Shown in pieces: positions 27,215 to 33,774 of a DNA stretch of 55,022 bases. The notes beneath the pieces are model-generated. The model was not told where the DNA came from. It was given only the letters and a program-made list of their open reading frames with translations, and made no database searches. Every line of letters begins with the position of its first letter. Within the stretch, counting starts at the first letter, position 1. The translations under genes were made by a program, and so were the position numbers. Source of the stretch: Candidatus Abyssobacteria bacterium SURF_17 (GTDB lineage Bacteria > Abyssobacteria > SURF-5); assembly GCA_003598055.1 (NCBI GenBank), contig QZKI01000129.1, forward strand, positions 1 to 55,022. Reading direction: 5' to 3'.

Positions 27215-27621
27215 GTGACGTTGTTTCCTCTGGTCGGGCTAGCACCCAGCGCTTGTGTCTGCGCGACAAGTTCTTCGAGCGCGTCACGGTACATCGCGGG
27301 CTCGCTGCCGTTTCTCTGTTTCAGCATCACTCTGCAATCACCCAGCCCTACTTCTTCAAGCACGCTGTTCGCCTCGCGCACGCGCATGCGAGCCCTGCGG
27401 CTCCCCTCGAGGGAGCGGCACGTATCCTCGCTGCACGCCATCACCAGTATACCGTCAATACCCTGCTCAAACGGCCTGAGCATGTGCACGGTGCTGAGTT
27501 TGGCGGAACATGGGAGTTGGATCAAGCGGACTTTGTGCCCGTTGATTTCTTCGGGACTAAAGGGGGGACGCCAGTCTCTGGGTATACGATGCTGGCAGGC
27601 AAAAACGTAGATATGCGACAC
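27211..27621 (-). CDS. MvhD-like hydrogenase/heterodisulfide reductase iron-sulfur protein
   Basis: 136 residues when started at the GTG at 27621, which has AAGGAAAGG 4-5 bp upstream; the frame is open 25 codons further but without similarity. The pattern VRLIQLPCSAKLSTVHMLRPFEQGIDGILVMACSEDTCR followed by RMRVREANSVLEEVGL matches the MvhD/FlpD family. These [2Fe-2S] proteins pass electrons between hydrogenases, formate dehydrogenases or MetFV and HdrA. Here the N-terminal cysteine motif is reduced to one Cys9 (FACQHR) where MvhD has several. It leads the MetVF/glutamate-synthase operon. No HdrABC genes are present, so its partner must be encoded elsewhere or be one of the FMN/FeS proteins downstream. 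Confidence 0.82.
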   Translation of the reverse strand: MSHIYVFACQHRIPRDWRPPFSPEEINGHKVRLIQLPCSAKLSTVHMLRPFEQGIDGILVMACSEDTCRSLEGSRRARMRVREANSVLEEVGLGDCRVMLKQRNGSEPAMYRDALEELVAQTQALGASPTRGNNVT

Positions 27622-27717
27622 AGAACCTTTCCTTCTTCGGCCATGATATGGATTGCATGCGTGGATTCGCTCGCAGGGTCGTGACACCAGCAGCAAGCTG
27701 GCATAAAACTCCCTTTT

Positions 27718-27746
27718 ATAATAGCAAGTTTAGCGCTGAATTGCAA
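27718..27746 (-). promoter_or_regulatory. Sigma70 promoter of the MvhD-like/metVF/glutamate-synthase operon
   Basis: On the minus strand: TTGCAA (27746-27741), a 17-base spacer ending in TTGC and TATTAT (27723-27718), giving an extended -10 (TGC-TATTAT). The first gene starts about 90 bp downstream. Confidence 0.6.
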
Positions 27747-27864
27747 GTTAAACGACAGCGCGCCTGTGCGACGCAGGTGGTCGTTGTGCCCCTCGCTTTG
27801 GTCGCCACTATGTGGCAAACTTTCAGGTGCTAGTAAGTTGCTGAAACCCCGTCAAAATGTTCGC

Positions 27865-27893
27865 TTGACCAGAAGATAGTTCCGGAGTATAAT
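27865..27893 (+). promoter_or_regulatory. Near-consensus sigma70 promoter upstream of mgtE
   Basis: TTGACC (27865-27870), a 17-base spacer and TATAAT (27888-27893). It is about 420 bp before the mgtE start, so either the mgtE leader is very long or a separate small RNA starts here. Confidence 0.62.
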
Positions 27894-27926
27894 ACCAAAA
27901 ATGGTTCCCACCGCATGATTGATTCA

Positions 27927-27968
27927 GGCGTGAGGAGCTCCGCCGCAGGCATGCGCGGCGGTCTTTTG
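27927..27968 (+). terminator. Terminator-like hairpin with competing hairpin, mgtE leader
   Basis: CCGCCGC (27940-27946) pairs with GCGGCGG (27955-27961) and is followed by TCTTTTGTT. The upstream hairpin GGCG-t-GAG / CTC-CGCC (27927-27944) uses part of the same 5' arm, so the two cannot coexist. This fits an attenuator about 30-70 nt after the promoter at 27865, or the end of a short RNA. Confidence 0.45.
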
Positions 27969-27984
27969 TTGATGTTTACGCATT

Positions 27985-28092
27985 CCGGGGACATACTATC
28001 AATCTGCTTATTGAACGCAGACAGCGGCAATAGCCGATTATCCGCCGGTGCCCGGCACTGCGCGGAAAAGGAAATTGACAGTATGTCCCCGG
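27985..28092. repeat. Inverted-repeat element, CCGGGGACATA family (108 bp)
   Basis: CCGGGGACATACT plus ATCAAT (27985-28003) faces its inverse at 28074-28092 with one mismatch in 19. Similar elements of about 100 bp with the same ends lie at 30533-30635 and 52712-52807. The interiors differ. Confidence 0.7.
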
Positions 28093-28209
28093 CAAACTAT
28101 GGAGCACGAGATGGACGATTCCGGCAGTAGTAGCAGTAGCAAGCGGAATCAGTGTTTCAGGCTGCTCAACAAAAAATCAGAATACTTCGGACCTATACCC
28201 GCCACGGCG

Positions 28210-28304
28210 GCCCACTGGGCGCATGAGCATCAGGCCTTCATGGCCTGACACCCGCCTTCCCTCCGGGGGAGCCCCGCCCAGTGGCGGGGTGGCCTTGCCG
28301 GAGG
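28210..28304 (+). promoter_or_regulatory. Two-state RNA switch candidate before mgtE
   Basis: The last 100 bases before mgtE can fold in two exclusive ways. State A: CCTCCGG (28260-28266) pairs with CCGGAGG (28298-28304), which contains the ribosome site. It encloses a perfect hairpin CCCCGCC-CAGT-GGCGGGG (28272-28289). State B: CCACTGGGCG (28212-28221) pairs with CGCCCAGTGG (28275-28284), breaking that hairpin and freeing the ribosome site. Inside B lies TCAGGCC-TTCAT-GGCCTGA (28230-28248). It does not match the known M-box. A role in magnesium control is inference from the gene it precedes. Confidence 0.5.
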
Positions 28305-28311
28305 TTGAATC

Positions 28312-29691
28312 GTGAAAAACATCCTGCTTGTCCCTGAGCTGCGCGAAATGCTCGCAGAAGGCGACAAGGAAAATCTGCGCGAATTCTGCCAATCCACCCA
28401 TCCGGCCGAGATCGCAGAATTTCTCAGCGGATTGACGGCGGAGGAAATTCGTAATGTTCTTGCCTGCACCGACCCGCGCACCCGCGCGATGGTCTTCGGA
28501 TATCTCGATGTCGATTCCCAATTGTCGCTCGCGAGCATCATGGAGCGCTCAGACCTCGCCGGGCTCGTTTCGAATATGTCGCATGACGAGCGGGCCGACC
28601 TCATCAGGAGGATGCCGGAGGAAGAGACCGAAATCCTGATGCCGGTCATCGCGCGGGCCGAGCGTGAGGATATTCGTAGGCTCACCTCGTATCCCGAGGG
28701 CACTGCGGGCGCGGTCATGACGTCGGACTATGCCGCACTTTCGCCCGACCTGACGGTGGACGAGGCTATCAAGAAGCTCAGGCTCGAGGCCCCTGACAAA
28801 GAGACCATTTACTACACCTACGTTGTCGATGACCAGCGCACACTCGTCGGCTTTCTATCTCTCAAAGACCTCATCCTCGCGCGTCCAACTCAAAAGGTGA
28901 AAGACGTTATGCATCCCGATGTGATATACGCGCGGCTCGACGAGGACCAGGAGGAAGTGGCGCGCAAAATAGGAAAATATGACCTCCTCGCTATTCCGGT
29001 CGTGAACGGCGGCGGAGCGCTCGTGGGCATTGTCACCCACGATGATGCCTTCGACATTCTGCGGCAGGAACAGACTGAGGACCTTGAGAGATTCATGGGT
29101 TTGACCGGAGCCGTCCAGGAGGAGAACTACCTAGCTGTGCCGCCAGTCGTGCATTTCCGCAGACGCGCCATCTGGATTGTCACGCTTGCCTTGCTCGGGC
29201 TCGTGTCGGGGGCTATTCTCCAACTGTTCCAGGACGTGCTCACCGGTGTCTTCATCCTCGCTTTCTATATGCCCATGCTTGCGGGAACCGGTGGAAACGC
29301 GGGCTCGCAGGCCGCGACCGTGGTCGTCCGCGCACTCGCGCTGCAGCAGATACGGGCAAGCGACATCGCGCGCGTGCTCTGGAAAGAGCTGAGGGTCAGC
29401 ATCATGCTGAGTGTTGTCCTCGTCGCAGTCTCGCTCATCAGGATTTTCTTGTTCGCGCCGAGAGCCGACACCACGGGTGGCTTCTCGCTGCCTCGAGTGG
29501 GCACCGTTGTCGCCCTCGCTCTCGGGTTGCAGGTTATCACGTCGACGCTCATCGGCGCCGTGCTCCCGCTGCTCGCTGCCAAGCTGAAGGTGGACCCCGC
29601 CGTCGTGGCGAGTCCCGCACTGGCGACCGCGGTGGATATAACGGGACTGTTGATTTACTTCGGCACCGCCAAATTGATGCTGGGAATCTAA
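28312..29691 (+). CDS. mgtE: Magnesium transporter MgtE
   Basis: 459 residues with the standard MgtE layout. A helical N domain (about 1-130) ends with FGYLDVDSQLSLASIM and MSHDERADLIRRMP. A pair of CBS domains follows (about 135-255, with YPEGTAGAVMTSDY and VTHDDAFDIL). The last part is five membrane helices (about 280-459) carrying the pore signature MLAGTGGNAGSQAATVVVRAL. MgtE is a dimeric Mg2+ channel in the inner membrane whose cytosolic domains close it when Mg2+ is plentiful. GTG start with GGAGG 7 bp upstream. The leader contains a distant promoter, an attenuator-like hairpin and a ribosome-site switch, all described separately. Confidence 0.96.
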   Translation: MKNILLVPELREMLAEGDKENLREFCQSTHPAEIAEFLSGLTAEEIRNVLACTDPRTRAMVFGYLDVDSQLSLASIMERSDLAGLVSNMSHDERADLIRRMPEEETEILMPVIARAEREDIRRLTSYPEGTAGAVMTSDYAALSPDLTVDEAIKKLRLEAPDKETIYYTYVVDDQRTLVGFLSLKDLILARPTQKVKDVMHPDVIYARLDEDQEEVARKIGKYDLLAIPVVNGGGALVGIVTHDDAFDILRQEQTEDLERFMGLTGAVQEENYLAVPPVVHFRRRAIWIVTLALLGLVSGAILQLFQDVLTGVFILAFYMPMLAGTGGNAGSQAATVVVRALALQQIRASDIARVLWKELRVSIMLSVVLVAVSLIRIFLFAPRADTTGGFSLPRVGTVVALALGLQVITSTLIGAVLPLLAAKLKVDPAVVASPALATAVDITGLLIYFGTAKLMLGI

Positions 29692-29729
29692 AAGAGGGGC
29701 AGGACGAAGAGATGGGAAGGACCTTGCTA

Positions 29730-29878
29730 ACCACCAAGGCACCAAGACACGAAGAGAAGAAAGAGAAAGAAAATCCGCCTTTGTCCTCGGTCTTATGGTT
29801 GAAGCATTTTCTTGGTGTCTTAACGCCTTCGTAGTTGAATTCTGCGTCTTTGTGCCCTTTGCGTCTTTGCGGTGAAAA
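29730..29878. repeat. Degenerate inverted-repeat relic of the CACCAAGACACGAAG type
   Basis: Between mgtE and acpS, ACCACCAAGGCACCAAGACA (from 29730) faces related inverted sequence at 29841-29878 (GCGTCTTTGTGCCC...GCGTCTTTGCGGTG), with another degenerate inverted unit near 29810. A further relic of the same type (CCGCGTCTTTGCG) is at 45770-45815. Imperfect, probably an old non-coding mobile repeat. Confidence 0.5.
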
Positions 29879-29925
29879 GAACGTTTTGGAAAGCAGCGAT
29901 CTAAAACCTAAAATCCAAAATCGCC

Positions 29926-30303
29926 ATGTCTCTCATCGGAACAGGAATTGACATCGTAGAGGTCGAGCGAATCAAGCGGCTGCTTGAAAAGCAGAAACAG
30001 AGATTCCTCGACCGCGTCTTCACGAAGGCCGAAGTCGAGTATTGCATGAGCAAGGCCCAGCCGGCAGTGCACTTAGCGGCTCGGTTCGCGGCCAAAGAGG
30101 CCATCTCGAAGGCGCTCGGCACCGGCTTCACAAAAGGGGTCCGAATGCGTGATATCGAGGTAGTGACTGCAGAAGAGGGTGCTCCTTCCATAACGCTCCA
30201 TGGTGCGGCCGCCAGAAGGTACGATTCTCTCGGCGGCACACGCATCCTGCTTTCCCTCAGCCACACACAGACGTTCGCCCTGGCCCACGCCGACATTTGT
30301 TGA
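29926..30303 (+). CDS. acpS: Holo-[acyl-carrier-protein] synthase
   Basis: 125 residues. AcpS transfers 4'-phosphopantetheine from CoA to the serine of acyl carrier protein, which fatty-acid synthesis needs. The Mg2+ ligands are Asp9 (GTGIDIVEVERI) and Glu58 (AARFAAKEAISKAL). The C-terminal LLSLSHTQTFALA strand is also typical, and the length is normal. It is 234 bp downstream of mgtE, separated by a repeat relic, so it probably has its own promoter. Confidence 0.96.
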   Translation: MSLIGTGIDIVEVERIKRLLEKQKQRFLDRVFTKAEVEYCMSKAQPAVHLAARFAAKEAISKALGTGFTKGVRMRDIEVVTAEEGAPSITLHGAAARRYDSLGGTRILLSLSHTQTFALAHADIC

Positions 30304-30532
30304 GGGCTGATTCCGGGGGACATAATACCTCGCTCCCCCGAACAGACAAAGGGGCACGATTTTTCTGGCCGCAGTACAAGGTGAATGGCCAGGCTATCTT
30401 CCTGAAAAAGTGCTGGTATTTGTTGACTGGCCGGACAGATAAAACGCTTGACAACCACACCACTAGCTTATATAATCGGCTCAGCCACCGGTTCACCCCG
30501 TTAGGTTCCCGCTTTGCGGTGGCATGTGCGGA

Positions 30533-30635
30533 TTCCGGGGACATAATACCTATCTTCTTGTGAAGAAACTAAAGTCTCAGCCGCTTTTCTGGTAGCGTCA
30601 CAGAATGATCAGAGATATGTATTATGTCCCCGGAA
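30533..30635. repeat. Inverted-repeat element, CCGGGGACATA family (103 bp)
   Basis: TTCCGGGGACATAATACC at 30533-30550 faces GTATTATGTCCCCGGAA at 30619-30635. Size and ends match the elements at 27985 and 52712. Confidence 0.7.
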
Positions 30636-30784
30636 CGGACAGAGAAGCTTAGGTTAGTGCTATTCGGGACATAATGCCCTTTTCCTTGCGAGACTCACGA
30701 TGCAATGATGCTATGTTTTCCCTAGCCGCGGCAGAACATAAGTGAAAAGGCATAAGGTTCCCGGAAGAGCCGCAGCGTTCTTGC

Positions 30785-30813
30785 TTGACCGTACTGCTTC
30801 AAGATGGTATACT
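30785..30813 (+). promoter_or_regulatory. Sigma70 promoter of the enoyl-CoA hydratase/etfBA operon
   Basis: TTGACC (30785-30790), a 17-base spacer and TATACT (30808-30813), about 87 bp before the first start codon. Confidence 0.68.
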
Positions 30814-30899
30814 CTGGCCGCTAACGCAATGCGTCAAGAACGCAGCGTAGCCCGTGTTCGGTTTGCCGTCGGGCTTGTGAACCGAAAAGGAGGCGTCGC

Positions 30900-31682
30900 G
30901 TGGCAGAACTGAAGCATGTACATGTGAGCATCGAGAACAAGATGGCGAAGCTCGTTATTGACCACCCGCCCGCCAATGCGCTGAGCGATGCAGTCCTCAA
31001 GGATATTGAAGCCGCAATTGATTCCGTCGCTTCCGACCCTGCCGTGAAAGTCATCGTGCTTACCGGGCAGGGTCGCTTTTTTGTTGCGGGAGCGGACATC
31101 AACCAGTTGGATACGGTCAAGGACCGTGCATCCGGCGAGAGGCTCGCGGCGAATGGACAGCGCGTGCTCAGCAAAATCGAGCAGTTGACGAAGCCCGTCA
31201 TCTGTGCGATTAACGGGATAGCGCTCGGCGGCGGGTGCGAGATTGCGATGGCGTGCCACATGCGCATCGCCGCGAACACCGCAAAACTGGGCCAGCCCGA
31301 GATAAATCTTGGAATCATCCCGGGTTTCGGTGGCACACAGCGGCTTGCGCGCATCATCGGGCCGAGCAAGGCGACGGAACTTATTCTCACCGGCGACATG
31401 ATTGCCGCCGATGAGGCGCTCCGGCTTGGCCTGGTAAGTGCGGTCGTTCCCTCCGAACAACTTGAGGCAACAGTCCGCTCGCTGGCCGAGAAAATCGCTG
31501 GCAAGAGCATGCCCGCGATACGGGCCGCTCTCAGGGCGATTGGAGGCGGTCTGGATGCACGCCTCGCGGACGGGCTCGCTCTCGAGGCAAAGATCTTCGG
31601 GGAAGTTTGTGAGACAGCCGACAAAACAGAGGGTATTCGCGCGTTTTTGGAAAAGCGACAGGCGCAATTTCAGGACGAATAG
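30900..31682 (+). CDS. Enoyl-CoA hydratase
   Basis: A 260-residue crotonase-family enzyme that hydrates trans-2-enoyl-CoA in beta-oxidation. The oxyanion-hole loops VAGADINQL and GIALGGGCEIAMAC are present. Both catalytic glutamates are kept: one in GGGCEIA and one in LGQPEINLGIIPGFGGTQRL, the full hydratase form. GTG start with AAGGAGG upstream. etfB follows after 49 bp and etfA after that, so the operon couples fatty-acyl oxidation to its electron acceptor. Chain-length preference cannot be read from the sequence. Confidence 0.9.
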   Translation: MAELKHVHVSIENKMAKLVIDHPPANALSDAVLKDIEAAIDSVASDPAVKVIVLTGQGRFFVAGADINQLDTVKDRASGERLAANGQRVLSKIEQLTKPVICAINGIALGGGCEIAMACHMRIAANTAKLGQPEINLGIIPGFGGTQRLARIIGPSKATELILTGDMIAADEALRLGLVSAVVPSEQLEATVRSLAEKIAGKSMPAIRAALRAIGGGLDARLADGLALEAKIFGEVCETADKTEGIRAFLEKRQAQFQDE

Positions 31683-31731
31683 GGTTCTGCGAGCTTTTCC
31701 GCGTGCGGGAGAAGCGTGAAGGAGGTTGGGC

Positions 31732-32517
31732 ATGAAAATCATTGTACTCGTGAAACAGGTTCCGGACACGGAAACAAAAGTGCAGGTGAAGCCGGGTGAG
31801 AAAGCCATCAGCACAGATGGAGTGACATTCGTCATAAACCCATATGACGAGTACGCCATCGAAGAGGCACTAAGGATAAAGGAAGCGAAGGGCGGAGACG
31901 TCACGCTCATTTCCGCCGGCTGGGACAAGGCGGCGGAAGCGTTGCGCACGGGCCTGGCGATGGGGGCGGACAAAGCGGTCCACCTGAACGACCCCGCATT
32001 CCTCGGCGGCGACGCGCACTCGACCGCGGTCGCGCTCGCGAAGGCAATAAAGAAGATGGAGTATGACCTCATTTTGTGCGGCAAGCAGGCAATTGATTAT
32101 GACAATCATCAAGTGGGCGTGCGCGTGGCCGAACTGCTCGGCATTCCGCACGTGGCCGTCGTGACGAAGCTCGAGCTTCAGGACGGAAAAGCAGTGGCTC
32201 ACCGCGAGGTCGAGGGCGGCTCGGAAATCGTCGAGACGCCGCTGCCCGCGGTCATCACCGCCCAGAAGGGGTTGAACGAGCCGCGCTATGCGTCGCTCAA
32301 GGGAATCATGCAAGCAAAGAAGAAACCGCTCGAGGCCAAGAAGCCGGCCGATGTCGACGCTGCACCGAACGAAGTGGGCCAGGCGGGAGCAAAGACCACC
32401 GTACTCACCATGACGATGCCTCCCGAGAGGGCTGCCGGCCGCGTTGTCGAGGGCGAGCCGGAAGATGCGGCAAAGCAGGTCGTCAAGCTGCTTCGCGAAG
32501 AGGCGAAGGTAATCTAA
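31732..32517 (+). CDS. etfB: Electron transfer flavoprotein, beta subunit
   Basis: 261 residues starting MKIIVLVKQVPDTETKVQ, the usual EtfB opening, then INPYDEYAIEEALRIKE and the nucleotide-binding DNHQVGVRVAELLGIPHV. EtfB binds AMP in ordinary ETFs, or a second FAD in bifurcating ones. I cannot decide which from motifs alone. The ATG at 31732 has GAAGGAGG just upstream; the frame opens two codons earlier at a TTG. It accepts electrons from acyl-CoA dehydrogenases such as those at the right end of the window. Confidence 0.95.
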   Translation: MKIIVLVKQVPDTETKVQVKPGEKAISTDGVTFVINPYDEYAIEEALRIKEAKGGDVTLISAGWDKAAEALRTGLAMGADKAVHLNDPAFLGGDAHSTAVALAKAIKKMEYDLILCGKQAIDYDNHQVGVRVAELLGIPHVAVVTKLELQDGKAVAHREVEGGSEIVETPLPAVITAQKGLNEPRYASLKGIMQAKKKPLEAKKPADVDAAPNEVGQAGAKTTVLTMTMPPERAAGRVVEGEPEDAAKQVVKLLREEAKVI

Positions 32518-32561
32518 CGAATGAAAACGTCGGTTGCCATATATCTCAAGGAGAAGACACG

Positions 32562-33548
32562 ATGAGTGGAGTATGGGTGTTTGCAGAAACACGCGACGGA
32601 AAAATCATCAAGGTTGTCAATGAAATGCTCAATGCCTCGAAAGGCATCGCGGCGAAGCTCGGCGAAGACACCGCGGCCGTTCTGCTTGGCTCCGGAGTCG
32701 AGCCGCTGGCGAAAGACCTCGCGGCCATGGGCGCGAAGAAGGTGTACCTCGCCGACGACGCGAAGCTCGCGCGGTATGCTCCCGGCGCCTATGCGAAGAT
32801 AGTCGCCGATTTGGTGAAGAAGAATCAGCCGTCCGTCATGCTGTTCGGAAATTCCGCCGTCGGCAAGGACCTCGGCCCGACGGTGGCGGCACGGCTCGGA
32901 GTCGGCATGTGCTCGGATTGCACCGGCCTCGAGGTGAACGCCGAGAAAAAGGTTGTGTTCACGCGACCGGTTTACGCTGCAAAAGCCATGACGACAGTCG
33001 TATGCAAAGACAATCCGCAGATGGCCACCATCCGGCCCAACGTTCTGCCGCCCGGCGAGCCGGCAGCAGGCGCAGCAGCGGACGTCGAGAAGGTATCGGC
33101 GGCGCTCGAGGATGCCGACCTGCGGACGGTCGTAAAAGATGTCGTGATGAGCGCAGCCGGAAAGATCGAGCTCACCGAGGCCAACGTCATCGTCTCAGGA
33201 GGCCGCGGGATGAAGGGCCCTGAGCACTTCAAATTGCTCGAGGATTTGGCGAACGTGCTCGGAGCGGCCGTCGGCGCATCGCGCGCAGCGGTTGACGCAG
33301 GCTGGCGCGACCACCACGACCAGGTCGGACAGACCGGCAAGGTCGTCAATCCGTCGCTGTATATTGCGTGCGGCATTTCCGGCTCGATCCAGCACCTTGC
33401 AGGCATGAAAACCTCGAAGGTGATTGTGGCCGTCAACAAGGACCCGGAGGCGCCGATATTCAAGGTCGCGAATTACGGCATCGTCGGTGACTTATTCAAG
33501 GTCGTTCCGGTAATGACCGAAGAGTTCAAGAAACTGCTCGCGCAGTAA
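32562..33548 (+). CDS. etfA: Electron transfer flavoprotein, alpha subunit
   Basis: 328 residues. The C-terminal FAD domain has the EtfA signature: ANVIVSGGRGMKG, LGAAVGASRAAVDAGWRDH, GQTGKVVNPSLYIACGISGSIQH and AVNKDPEAPIF. The N-terminal domain begins MSGVWVFAETRDGKI. AAGGAG lies 9 bp upstream of the ATG, 44 bp after etfB. The last 23 codons and the stop have a diverged second copy at 48312-48383, after typA. A strong terminator follows at 33571. Confidence 0.96.
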   Translation: MSGVWVFAETRDGKIIKVVNEMLNASKGIAAKLGEDTAAVLLGSGVEPLAKDLAAMGAKKVYLADDAKLARYAPGAYAKIVADLVKKNQPSVMLFGNSAVGKDLGPTVAARLGVGMCSDCTGLEVNAEKKVVFTRPVYAAKAMTTVVCKDNPQMATIRPNVLPPGEPAAGAAADVEKVSAALEDADLRTVVKDVVMSAAGKIELTEANVIVSGGRGMKGPEHFKLLEDLANVLGAAVGASRAAVDAGWRDHHDQVGQTGKVVNPSLYIACGISGSIQHLAGMKTSKVIVAVNKDPEAPIFKVANYGIVGDLFKVVPVMTEEFKKLLAQ

Positions 33549-33570
33549 GAAGAATAATCGCAAGACCAAT

Positions 33571-33612
33571 CCCCCTACCCCCTTTCGTAAAGGGGGTGGG
33601 GGGATTTCATTT
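33571..33612 (+). terminator. Rho-independent terminator of the etf operon
   Basis: A 15-bp stem, CCCCCTACCCCCTTT (33571-33585) with AAAGGGGGTGGGGGG (33589-33603), loop CGT, then ATTTCATTT. One G-T pair. Confidence 0.85.
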
Positions 33613-33774
33613 CGAGCAGCACTCCAGCATTCAGATTAGCTTGTACTGCTTTGAAAACGTACTCTTGACTCTCTGAGAATGACACTTGAACGGGCGAATG
33701 GATGACAACTTCGCTCTTAGAAAGGTCAGGAAAGTGAAACTTCGGACAATTATCCGAGGCGGTCTGCCCTTTCT

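Larger units (their letters stand above)
30304..30899. other. Intergenic region with CCGGGGACATAATA repeats
   Basis: 596 bases without a gene. It contains four copies of the TTCCGGGGACATAATAC motif: 30311-30329 (one extra G), 30533-30550, 30619-30635 (inverted) and a decayed copy at 30663-30678. The promoter of the following operon is at 30785-30813. Confidence 0.65.

Noticed and set aside
27900..28311. M-box magnesium riboswitch before mgtE
   Set aside because: AGGCGTGAGGAGCTCC at 27926 recalls the M-box AGGUGAGGCUCC, but the rest of the conserved core (the GCUGCUGCCC and GACGCCAAUGGGU regions) is not found at the right spacing.
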